A stretch of 14,856 nt of DNA. Origin: an uncultured Oscillospiraceae bacterium (GTDB taxonomy: Bacteria; Bacillota_A; Clostridia; Oscillospirales; Acutalibacteraceae). The translations under genes and the position numbers were made by a program. Every line of letters begins with the position of its first letter. The stretch's first letter is position 1. The DNA lies in contig CAJUNS010000040.1 in NCBI GenBank assembly GCA_910587995.1, forward strand, positions 5,822 through 20,677, read 5' to 3'. The notes beneath the pieces are model-generated. The model did no database searches, had not been told where the DNA came from, and worked only from the letters and a program-made list of their open reading frames with translations. Below are positions 7,111-13,571 of this stretch, piece after piece.

Positions 7111-7419
7111 ATGTATCAGAATAATCCCCTTTCCCGGCTGGGGCCGGGGCAGGCGGCGCGGGTGACCGCTCTGGAGGCCCAAGGATCCATGCGGCGGCGG
7201 CTTCAAGATTTGGGGCTGACGCCGGGCGCTCTGGTGGAGTGCCTGTACAAAAGCCCTCTGGGAGACCCACGGGCCTATTTGATTCGGGGCGCTGTCATCG
7301 CCCTGCGCCAGAAAGACGCGGAGGGCGTGCGGACCGGACGCCCCTTTGCCGCCAGCGGAGAGGAGCGCCGGGGCGAAAGCCTGACTCCGGCGCAGGAGGC
7401 AGGCTATGGGGCTTACTAA
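7111..7419 (+). CDS. feoA: FeoA family ferrous iron transport accessory protein
   Basis: This is a 102-residue cytoplasmic SH3-like protein. The FeoA fold pattern is clear: LSRLGPGQAARVTAL, then RRRLQDLGLTPGALVE (about 29-44), then GDPRAYLIRGAVIALRQKDA (about 51-70). The usual family length is about 75-80, so the last 25 or so residues are an extension without recognisable features; the feoB ribosome binding site lies within its coding sequence. The start is ATG 7111 with AGGAG 11 nt upstream, a rather long spacing. It overlaps feoB by 14 nt, so the two are almost certainly co-translated. FeoA is thought to assist or regulate the FeoB transporter. It is probably controlled by the divergent DtxR-family regulator. 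Confidence 0.93.
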   Translation: MYQNNPLSRLGPGQAARVTALEAQGSMRRRLQDLGLTPGALVECLYKSPLGDPRAYLIRGAVIALRQKDAEGVRTGRPFAASGEERRGESLTPAQEAGYGAY

Positions 7420-9529
7420 AAATTCCACCGGGCTAGGCGCGGCCGGGGGCGATGTGGCGCTGGTAAAAGGGAGCCCGGACCAGCGAACCGCCGCGCTGGC
7501 CGGAAACCCCAATGTGGGCAAGTCCACTGTGTTTAACGCTTTAACAAAAATGCGCCAGCATACAGGCAACTGGCCCGGCAAGACCGTTTCCACCGCTCAA
7601 GGCCGCTGCCGCCGCCAGGGGCGGGACTACGTACTGGTGGACCTGCCCGGCTGCTACTCCCTGCTGTCCCACTCCGCCGAGGAGGAGGCCGCCCGGGACT
7701 TCCTCTGCTTCGGCGGGGCGGACTGCGCCGTGGTGGTCTGCGACGCCTCCTGCCTGGAGCGCAACCTCAACCTGGCCCTTCAAGTGCTGGAGCTTAAGCC
7801 CAACGCCCTGCTCTGCGTCAACCTGCTGGACGAGGCCCGGCGCAAGGGCGTTGCCGTGGACCTGCCCCAGCTCTCCCGGCTGCTGGGCGTGCCCGTGGTG
7901 GGAACCGCCGCCCGGGAGGGCCAGGGGCTGGAAGAACTGTTGGACCAGGTGGAGCGTCTGTGCGCCCATCCCCTGCCCCAGCGGGAGCGGCCCTTGGTGG
8001 AGTATGGGCCCCGGCTGGAGGAGCTTATTCAGCGGCTTCTGCCCAGGGCGGAGCAGCTGGCTCAAGGCAAGGTCCCCGCCCGCTGGCTGGCCCTGCGGAT
8101 TCTGGATGGCGGCGGAAGCCTGGACCAGGCGCTGGCCCAAGGGCTGGGGCAAAATCCGGCGGAGGACCCGGAAATTCAGGACATACTACGCCAAGCGGGG
8201 AGCCTGGCGGAAGTCCGGGACCAAATTGCCGCCTGCACGGTAAGCCGGGCGGAAGAGCTGGCCGGAGCTGTCACCCGCACCGGCGGAGGCTACAGCCAGC
8301 GGGACCGGAAGCTGGACCGGCTGCTCACCAGCCCTCTCACGGGCTTCCCTATTATGCTGCTGCTGTTTTTGCTGATTTTCTGGCTGACCATTGCCGGGGC
8401 CAATGTGCCCTCCCAGCTGTTGAGCCAGGGGCTTTTCTGGCTGGGGGACCGGCTGCGGGAGGGCTTTTTGACCCTGGGCCCGCCCCAGTGGCTTACCGGC
8501 CTGCTTTGGGACGGTATGTACAAAACCCTGGCCTGGGTGGTGGCCGTGATGCTGCCGCCTATGGCCATCTTCTTCCCGCTGTTCACCTTGCTGGAGGACC
8601 TGGGCTACCTGCCCCGGGTGGCCTTTAATATGGACCGCTGCTTTCAATGCTGCGGGGCCTGCGGCAAGCAGAGCCTGACCTGCTGCATGGCTTTCGGCTG
8701 CAACGCCGCCGGGGTGGTGGGCTGCCGCATCATCGACTCCCCCCGGGAACGGCTGATCGCCATGCTGACCAACAATTTCATCCCCTGCAACGGCCGCCTG
8801 CCCATGCTCATCTCTCTCATCTCCCTGTTTTTTCTGGGCGCGGCCGGGGGCCTGGGAGCTTCGGTGCTCTCGGCGCTGCTGCTGGTGGGCGTCATCGGCC
8901 TGGGGCTGCTGATGACCTTTGCGGTCTCCAAGTTTCTCTCCGCCACCCTGCTCAAGGGTACCCCCAGCTCCTTTACCCTGGAGCTGCCCCCCTTCCGCCG
9001 CCCCCAAACCGGCAAAGTCATTGTCCGTTCCATTTTCGACCGCACCCTCTTTGTGCTGGGGCGTGCGGCCGCGGTGGCGGCTCCGGCGGGGCTGGTCATT
9101 TGGCTGATGGCCAATGTGCAGGTGGCGGGGGCCTCGCTGCTGGCCCACTGCGCCGGTTTTTTGGACCCCTTTGCCCGGCTCTTCGGCCTGGACGGGGTGA
9201 TTCTGCTGGCTTTCATTCTGGGCCTGCCCGCTAACGAAATCGTCATCCCGCTGATTATTATGGCATACCTGGCTCAGGGAAGCCTGGTGGAGCTTTCAGA
9301 CCCTCTGGCCCTGCGGGCCCTGCTGGTGGAAAACGGCTGGACCTGGGTGACCGCGCTTTGCACCATTGTGTTTTCCGTGATGCACTGGCCCTGCTCCACC
9401 ACCTGCCTCACCATCCGTAAGGAGAGCCAAAGCTGGAAGTGGACAGCGCTCGCCGTTCTGATTCCCACGGTCTGCGGTCTGGGGCTCTGCTTCCTGATTC
9501 ATACGGTTTCCCTTCTGGCACAGGCGTAA
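7406..9529 (+). CDS. feoB: Ferrous iron transporter FeoB (GTPase-coupled membrane protein)
   Basis: This is a 707-residue protein. The N-terminal G domain has G1 GNPNVGKST (33-41), G2 threonine in GNWPGKTV (T60), G3 DLPG (79-82) and G4 NLLD (139-142). A helical linker follows, and a membrane region from about 310 carries two nucleoside-recognition gate repeats. The gate segment YLPRVAFNMDRCF...GFGC-type AFGCNAAGVVGCRIIDSPRERLIAMLTNNFIPCNGRLPML is characteristic of the Clostridia branch of FeoB. Seven cysteines fall within residues 412-432, which is striking. The C-terminus includes VMHWPCSTTCLTIRKE. ATG 7406 has AGGAGG 6 nt upstream and lies inside feoA. The N-terminus has about 30 residues before the G1 motif, longer than most FeoB proteins. 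No feoC is seen. It imports Fe(II) across the cytoplasmic membrane. Confidence 0.96.
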   Translation: MGLTKNSTGLGAAGGDVALVKGSPDQRTAALAGNPNVGKSTVFNALTKMRQHTGNWPGKTVSTAQGRCRRQGRDYVLVDLPGCYSLLSHSAEEEAARDFLCFGGADCAVVVCDASCLERNLNLALQVLELKPNALLCVNLLDEARRKGVAVDLPQLSRLLGVPVVGTAAREGQGLEELLDQVERLCAHPLPQRERPLVEYGPRLEELIQRLLPRAEQLAQGKVPARWLALRILDGGGSLDQALAQGLGQNPAEDPEIQDILRQAGSLAEVRDQIAACTVSRAEELAGAVTRTGGGYSQRDRKLDRLLTSPLTGFPIMLLLFLLIFWLTIAGANVPSQLLSQGLFWLGDRLREGFLTLGPPQWLTGLLWDGMYKTLAWVVAVMLPPMAIFFPLFTLLEDLGYLPRVAFNMDRCFQCCGACGKQSLTCCMAFGCNAAGVVGCRIIDSPRERLIAMLTNNFIPCNGRLPMLISLISLFFLGAAGGLGASVLSALLLVGVIGLGLLMTFAVSKFLSATLLKGTPSSFTLELPPFRRPQTGKVIVRSIFDRTLFVLGRAAAVAAPAGLVIWLMANVQVAGASLLAHCAGFLDPFARLFGLDGVILLAFILGLPANEIVIPLIIMAYLAQGSLVELSDPLALRALLVENGWTWVTALCTIVFSVMHWPCSTTCLTIRKESQSWKWTALAVLIPTVCGLGLCFLIHTVSLLAQA

Positions 9530-9554
9530 AGCTCACAAACTCACTTGCGCCCCG

Positions 9555-9586
9555 CTTAGGGAACTTTTTGGAAAAAGTTTCCTAAG
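9555..9586. repeat. 15-bp A/T-ended hairpin after feoB
   Basis: CTTAGGGAACTTTTT (9555-9569) pairs with AAAAAGTTTCCTAAG (9572-9586) along its whole length, with one G-U pair in the RNA and a 2-nt centre. It begins 25 nt after the feoB stop. No clean T-run follows. It may end or protect the feo mRNA. Its right end overlaps the first copy of the 200-bp tandem repeat. Confidence 0.7.
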
Positions 9587-9985
9587 AACCTTCCAAAACT
9601 TTTACACGTTTAACGGAGGTGGGCGGCGGCTAGGGGCTCGGTTTGGGGCTGGCTCCTTCCCCTTGCTTTGACCAGCCATCCGGCAGTCTCTTACCTACGC
9701 GTTATCCATGCCAACTCCTACCACCTTGGTGAGGCGAAGCTTTGCCGCACCTCGCGATATTGCCAGCGGGGGCTCCCCGCTTATAAGAACCTTCCAAAAC
9801 TTTTATACGTTTAACGGAGGTGGGAGGCGGCGGCTGGGAGCTCGGTTTGGGGCTGGCTCCTTCTCCTTGCTTTGACCATCCATCCGGCAGTCTCTTACCT
9901 ACGCGTTATCCATGCCAACTCCTACCACCTTGGTGAGGCGAAGCTTTGCCGCACCCCGCGATATTGCCAGCGGGGGCTCCCCGCT
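9583..9985. repeat. Tandem direct repeat of a ~200-bp non-coding unit
   Basis: Unit A (9583-9781, 199 bp) and unit B (9784-9985, 202 bp) align end to end with six substitutions and one 3-nt insertion in B, about 97% identity. Each unit ends in a perfect small hairpin AGCGGGG-GCT-CCCCGCT (9765-9781 in A). Each also contains an imperfect palindrome around GGTGAGGCGAAG/CTTTGCCGCACC. A GAGGCAAAGCATTGCCGTACC stretch just after unit B resembles this last motif and forms part of the terminator stem. No coding frame in the repeat is supported. The whole gap 9530-10135 holds this repeat, a hairpin, a terminator and the pck promoter. Confidence 0.9.
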
Positions 9986-9990
9986 GAGGC

Positions 9991-10024
9991 AAAGCATTGC
10001 CGTACCCTGCGGCAATGCTTTTTT
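9991..10024 (+). terminator. Rho-independent terminator upstream of pck
   Basis: AAAGCATTGCCG (9991-10002) pairs perfectly with CGGCAATGCTTT (10010-10021) around a 7-nt loop, followed by a run of T to 10024. It insulates the pck promoter from feoAB transcription, 460 nt after the feoB stop. Confidence 0.88.
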
Positions 10025-10036
10025 GGGAAATAAGCA

Positions 10037-10065
10037 TTGATTATTTTCGGGCTCTGTGTTACAAT
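10037..10065 (+). promoter_or_regulatory. SigA-type promoter of the PEP carboxykinase gene
   Basis: TTGATT (10037-10042) and TACAAT (10060-10065) are separated by 17 bp, giving a start near 10072 and a leader of about 64 nt. It begins 12 nt after the upstream terminator's T-run. Confidence 0.78.
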
Positions 10066-10135
10066 AAAGGCAGAATGTGTTTCTACAGATATCACAATTT
10101 CTTCCCACTTAACTTTGAAAGGAGTCAATGTCTTT

Positions 10136-11908
10136 ATGACCAACAACAAAACAGTCTTGAACTGGCTGGAAGAAATGAAGGAGCTGGTTACGCCCGACCA
10201 GGTGGTGTGGATCGATGGCTCGGAAGAGCAGATTGAGGACCTGCGCCGCCAGGCCTGCGAGACCGGCGAGATGATCAAGCTGAACCAGGAGAAGCTGCCG
10301 GACTGCTACTACCACCGCACCGCTGTCAACGACGTGGCCCGGGTGGAGGGCCGCACCTTCATCTGCTCCCGCAAGGAAGAGGACGCTGGCCCCACCAACC
10401 ACTGGATGGACCCCGAGAAGGCCTATAAAATGCTGTTCGACATTGCCCGGGGCAGCTACAAGGGCCGCACCATGTACGTCATCCCCTACTCCATGGGCCC
10501 TGTGGGCTCCCCTCTGGCCAAAATCGGCGTGGAAGTCACCGACTCCATCTACGTGGTGCTGAACATGTCCATCATGACCCGCACCGGCCAGAAGGTTCTG
10601 GACGTGCTGGGCGACAGCACCGACTGGGTAAAGGGCCTGCACTGCAAGGTAGACATCGACGAGGAGAAGCGCTACATCTGCCACTTCCCTGAGGATAACT
10701 ACATCATCAGCGTAAACTCCGGCTACGGCGGAAACGTGCTGCTGGGCAAAAAGTGCTTCGCCCTGCGCATTGCCTCCTACCAGGCCAAGAACGAGGGCTG
10801 GATGGCAGAGCATATGCTCATTTTGGGCATTGAGAACCCCCAGGGCGAGGTCAAGTACGTCTGCGCCGCCTTCCCCTCCGCCTGCGGCAAGACCAATCTG
10901 GCCATGATGATTCCGCCCGAGGGCTACAAGGAGAAGGGGTACAAGGTCTGGACCGTGGGCGACGACATCAGCTGGATGCGCCAAGGCCCCGACGGCCGCC
11001 TGTACGCCATCAACCCGGAGAACGGTTTCTTCGGCGTGGCTCCCGGCACCAACATGAAGTCCAACCCCAACGCTCTCATCTCCACCCAGAAGGGTACCAT
11101 CTTCACCAATGTGGGCCGCAACCTGGATGAGAACACCGTGTGGTGGGAGAGCCTGGACAAGAATCCCCCTGTCAACGCCCAGGAGTGGAAGGGCGCCGAG
11201 GTCAACGGCCCCGACTTTATTGCCGGGGGCGGCAAGCTGGCTCATCCCAACAGCCGCTTTACCGCTCCCGCCAAGAACTGCCCCTGCATCAGCCCCGAGT
11301 TTGACAAGGGCGAGGGCGTGCCCGTGTCCGCCATCATCTTTGGCGGCCGCCGCCCCGACACTGTGCCCCTGGTCTATCAGTCCCGCAGCTGGAACGCCGG
11401 CGTATTCGTAGGCTCCATCACCGGCTCTGAGACCACCGCCGCCGCCGCTGGCGCTGTAGGCGTGGTCCGCCGCGACCCCATGGCCATGCTGCCCTTCTGC
11501 GGCTACCACATGGGCGACTACTTCCAGCACTGGATTGAGATGGGCGAGAAGCTGGGGGACAAGGCTCCCAAGATCTTCAACGTCAACTGGTTCCGCACTG
11601 ATGCGGATGGCCACTTCATTTGGCCCGGCTTCGGCGACAACTTCCGCGTGGTGGAGTGGATCATCAAGCGCTGCGAGGGCAAGGTAGACGCCGTTGAGAC
11701 CCCCATCGGCTTTGTGCCCCATGCGGAGGACATCAACCTGGAGGGTCTGGACTTCTCCATTGACCAGCTGAAGGACATTCTGGCGGTTGACAAGGCTGCC
11801 TGGGCCAAGGAGGCCGAGGGCATTGAGGAGTTCTACAAGCAGTTTGGCGACAAGCTGCCCGCCGCCCTGAAGGAGCAGCTGGAGACTTTGAAGGCCAACT
11901 GCAAGTAA
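10136..11908 (+). CDS. pckG: Phosphoenolpyruvate carboxykinase (GTP)
   Basis: This 590-residue cytoplasmic enzyme interconverts oxaloacetate and PEP with GTP/GDP and Mn2+ (EC 4.1.1.32). In an anaerobic fermenter it may run toward oxaloacetate for succinate formation or toward gluconeogenesis; the direction is inference. The P-loop FPSACGKTN (246-254) with the reactive cysteine C250 is the GTP-type signature and differs from the GxSGTGKTT of ATP-type enzymes. Other family blocks are GYGGNVLLGKKCFALRIAS, VGDDISWM (metal-binding D276/D277), NPENGFFGVAPGT, HPNSRFTAP, AIIFGGRRP, RDPMAMLPFCGYHMGDY and NWFRTDADGHFIWPGFG. The length is normal. The start is ATG 10136, giving MTNNKTVLNWL, with AAAGGAG 11 nt upstream. 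A closer ATG at 10128 is out of frame and opens only a three-codon ORF. The gene is monocistronic between its own promoter and terminator. Confidence 0.97.
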   Translation: MTNNKTVLNWLEEMKELVTPDQVVWIDGSEEQIEDLRRQACETGEMIKLNQEKLPDCYYHRTAVNDVARVEGRTFICSRKEEDAGPTNHWMDPEKAYKMLFDIARGSYKGRTMYVIPYSMGPVGSPLAKIGVEVTDSIYVVLNMSIMTRTGQKVLDVLGDSTDWVKGLHCKVDIDEEKRYICHFPEDNYIISVNSGYGGNVLLGKKCFALRIASYQAKNEGWMAEHMLILGIENPQGEVKYVCAAFPSACGKTNLAMMIPPEGYKEKGYKVWTVGDDISWMRQGPDGRLYAINPENGFFGVAPGTNMKSNPNALISTQKGTIFTNVGRNLDENTVWWESLDKNPPVNAQEWKGAEVNGPDFIAGGGKLAHPNSRFTAPAKNCPCISPEFDKGEGVPVSAIIFGGRRPDTVPLVYQSRSWNAGVFVGSITGSETTAAAAGAVGVVRRDPMAMLPFCGYHMGDYFQHWIEMGEKLGDKAPKIFNVNWFRTDADGHFIWPGFGDNFRVVEWIIKRCEGKVDAVETPIGFVPHAEDINLEGLDFSIDQLKDILAVDKAAWAKEAEGIEEFYKQFGDKLPAALKEQLETLKANCK

Positions 11909-11965
11909 GCCTCTCTATTTGAATCAAAAGCCGCGCCCTCTTGGGTCCGGCAAGCCATAAGAATA

Positions 11966-12007
11966 AAAAAGGAAAGCAGCTGGGTAAAACCGGCTGCTTT
12001 CCTTTTT
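11966..12007. terminator. Bidirectional Rho-independent terminator between pckG and nrdG
   Basis: AAAAAGGAAAGCAGCTGG (11966-11983) pairs with CCGGCTGCTTTCCTTTTT (11990-12007) with one G-U pair and a 6-nt loop GTAAAA. The A-run on one side and the T-run on the other make it functional on both strands. It lies about 57 nt after the pckG stop and 46 nt after the nrdG stop. Confidence 0.92.
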
Positions 12008-12053
12008 GCTTTCTGTTTCCGTGGGATTTCAGCTATTGGGCCGCGCTCCCCAC

Positions 12054-12551
12054 TCAGGCCTCCCACAGCACGGCATGGCCCGCCGCCCGCGACTGTTTCA
12101 CGTCAATAAGCCGCTGGTTTTCACTGCCCCGGAAGCACAGCTCCAAGTCCCGCTGGGCCTGCACATAGGGGCCGTCAATGAGCAAGTCGGTCTCCCCTAA
12201 AAGCGCCTGTACCGCTGGATCCTCCATGGCCAGCAGGTCCTCGTACACATAGCCGGTGTAGGCCACCACGTCCTTCTCCACTCCGTGAACCTGCCTGGCC
12301 AGCTCCGCCAGGGGAGCCGCCTGACAGAAGGGCTCGCCGCCGCTGAGGGTGATGCCCTTGAGCAGGGGATTTTTCTGAAACTGGGCGAAGAGCTCCCCTG
12401 TGTCCCTGACCTGACCCCCGCCAAAGGGGTGGGTTTGGGGATTGTGGCAGCCGGGACAGCCGTGGGGACAGCCCTGCACAAATACTGCGTACCGGATGCC
12501 CGGGCCATCCACAATGGACTCCGGCACGATGCCCGCCACCCGCAGCTCCAC
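12054..12551 (-). CDS. nrdG: Anaerobic ribonucleotide reductase activating protein NrdG (radical SAM)
   Basis: This is a 165-residue protein. The radical-SAM motif CPHGCPGC (C28, C32, C35; CxxxCxxC) binds the [4Fe-4S] cluster, and SGGEP (70-74) is the SAM-contact motif. IVPESIVDGPGIRYAVFVQGC before it and CHNPQTH after it are typical of NrdG. NrdG generates the glycyl radical on class III ribonucleotide reductase. The start is the GTG at 12551, giving (M)ELRVAGIVPESIVDGPG, which matches the usual N-terminus. An in-frame ATG at 12629 lies inside surE and would add 26 residues without family resemblance. The GTG is 2 nt after the surE stop, so translational coupling is likely; only a weak, distant GGGAGA is seen upstream. 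It is the last gene of the nrdD operon. Confidence 0.95.
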   Translation of the reverse strand: MELRVAGIVPESIVDGPGIRYAVFVQGCPHGCPGCHNPQTHPFGGGQVRDTGELFAQFQKNPLLKGITLSGGEPFCQAAPLAELARQVHGVEKDVVAYTGYVYEDLLAMEDPAVQALLGETDLLIDGPYVQAQRDLELCFRGSENQRLIDVKQSRAAGHAVLWEA

Positions 12552-12553
12552 AG

Positions 12554-13297
12554 CTACTGCCAGGGGATCTCCCTGCGGCCCTCCAGCGGCTGCTCCAGCT
12601 GGTAGTTCAAAGGCGTCAGGGTGATCCATCCATCGTTGAGGCTGTTCCAGTCGTCCGTGCTACCCGGTATGTGCTGGCCGGGGCGGCTGGGAGGCGTAAG
12701 CTTCACCCGGCCATCCGCGCCCAAGTGCTCCTCATAGGGGCCCTCCCAACGGTTTCCGGCGCCCTGGCGGGCCCAGCGCAGGCCCTTAATCTTCTGGATG
12801 GGCAGCGCGGGAATATTGATATTCAGTACCTGGTCAAAGTCTTTTTCCAGGTCCAGCATGTCGAAAATGCACAAAAAGGTCTCCACGGTCTCCTGGTCGT
12901 CCGCGTCAATGGGGGCAGAGAGGGAGATGGCCTTTACGCCCATCATGGCGGCTTCCAGGGCGGCGGCCACTGTGCCGGAGTAGAGAAGGTCCAGGGCGGT
13001 GTTGTCCCCCTTGTTGGGGCCGGAGACAACCAAGTCCACCGGGCCGGGGACGAAGTTCAGCAGGCCCAGCCGGGTGCAGTCAGCCGGGGTGCCGCTGACT
13101 GCCCAGGCCTCCACTCCGTGGGGAAAATCCGCCCGGGTGGCATAAAGGGGCTCCCGCAGGGTGATGCCATGGCCAATGGCGCTGCGGTTTCCATCCGGCG
13201 CGGCCACGGTAACAGCATGGCTGCGCACCAGCGCTCCGGAAAGAGCCCACAGGCCGGGGGACTGAATCCCATCGTCATTTACCAAAAGCAGGTTCAT
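12554..13297 (-). CDS. surE: 5'/3'-nucleotidase SurE
   Basis: This is a 247-residue metal-dependent nucleoside monophosphate phosphatase (EC 3.1.3.5). Family ligands are visible at their usual positions: D8 and D9 in LLVNDDG, S39 in APDGNRSAIGHGITL, and N95 in VVSGPNKGDN. The SGTVAAALEAAMMGVKAISLS block is also diagnostic. The C-terminus ends LTPLNYQLEQPLEG, the usual swap segment. The ATG overlaps the stop of the upstream 64-residue gene as ATGA, and nrdG starts 2 nt after the stop. Its place between the reductase parts and their activase is unusual. A role in adjusting nucleotide pools during dNTP synthesis is a reasonable inference. Confidence 0.96.
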   Translation of the reverse strand: MNLLLVNDDGIQSPGLWALSGALVRSHAVTVAAPDGNRSAIGHGITLREPLYATRADFPHGVEAWAVSGTPADCTRLGLLNFVPGPVDLVVSGPNKGDNTALDLLYSGTVAAALEAAMMGVKAISLSAPIDADDQETVETFLCIFDMLDLEKDFDQVLNINIPALPIQKIKGLRWARQGAGNRWEGPYEEHLGADGRVKLTPPSRPGQHIPGSTDDWNSLNDGWITLTPLNYQLEQPLEGRREIPWQ

Positions 13298-13488
13298 AGC
13301 TTGGCCTCGCTTCCTAGGGAATGCTTGACCCGGTCCCTTTCCTCGGCCCGTTTGGCGTTGTTCCAGCGGTCGATGGTGCCCACCAGGTACCCGGTGATGC
13401 GGCGGATGCGCTCGAACTCCCGGCCCTCGCCCACGGTAATCTGGTCGGTCCCTGTGATTTTGGCGTTCTTTTTGCTGGTGTTAGACAT
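13294..13488 (-). CDS. Detached glycyl-radical segment of anaerobic ribonucleotide reductase (NrdD C-terminus)
   Basis: This is a 64-residue protein. Residues 24-56 (EFERIRRITGYLVG, then DRWNNAKRAEERDRVKH) match the extreme C-terminus of NrdD proteins. There the glycine of the R-[VI]-x-G-Y motif carries the radical, here G33. The first 23 residues are polar and have no counterpart that I recognise. The start is ATG 13488 with AGGAGG 8 nt upstream; an in-frame TAG lies within that ribosome site, so it cannot be an extension of an upstream frame. It lies 83 nt after the nrdD stop, in a different frame, and overlaps surE by ATGA. I infer it completes the truncated NrdD in trans and is the NrdG target. 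A similar separate radical domain is known for pyruvate formate-lyase (YfiD/GrcA), but there the main enzyme keeps its own. Confidence 0.85.
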   Translation of the reverse strand: MSNTSKKNAKITGTDQITVGEGREFERIRRITGYLVGTIDRWNNAKRAEERDRVKHSLGSEAKL

Positions 13489-13571
13489 GGTCGTTTCCTC
13501 CTAAGGTGTAAATTTCTTATTATTATAAATTATTTTAAAATATGTTGATCCTTTCACATGGCGGCTGCCTA
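13489..13571 (-). other. AT-rich 83-nt spacer between nrdD and its detached C-terminal segment
   Basis: Reading the minus strand, nrdD ends with TAA directly followed by TAG. A strongly AT-rich tract follows (about 13505-13550), with a perfect palindrome TATTTTAAAATA (13531-13542) and a TATAAT (13527-13522). The AGGAGG of the small gene (13502-13497) comes last. No good -35 box is paired with the TATAAT, so a separate promoter is not shown. Confidence 0.6.

Noticed and set aside
7541..9246. Minus-strand frames opposite feoB, including a 320-codon one
   Set aside because: Low-complexity Gln/His/Gly composition, no start signals, fully covered by the real feoB gene.
9583..9985. CRISPR array
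   Set aside because: There are only two units of about 200 bp, directly adjacent, without short repeats alternating with unique spacers, and no cas genes.
9899..10278. Minus-strand frames of 69 and 118 codons covering repeat unit B
   Set aside because: They run through the terminator, the promoter and the start of pckG; no ribosome site or recognisable domain, and the frames do not extend through unit A in the same way.
10109..11722. 537-codon minus-strand frame opposite pckG
   Set aside because: The product is a biased Ala/Gly/Val/His-rich string typical of an antisense frame; the plus strand encodes an unmistakable PEP carboxykinase.
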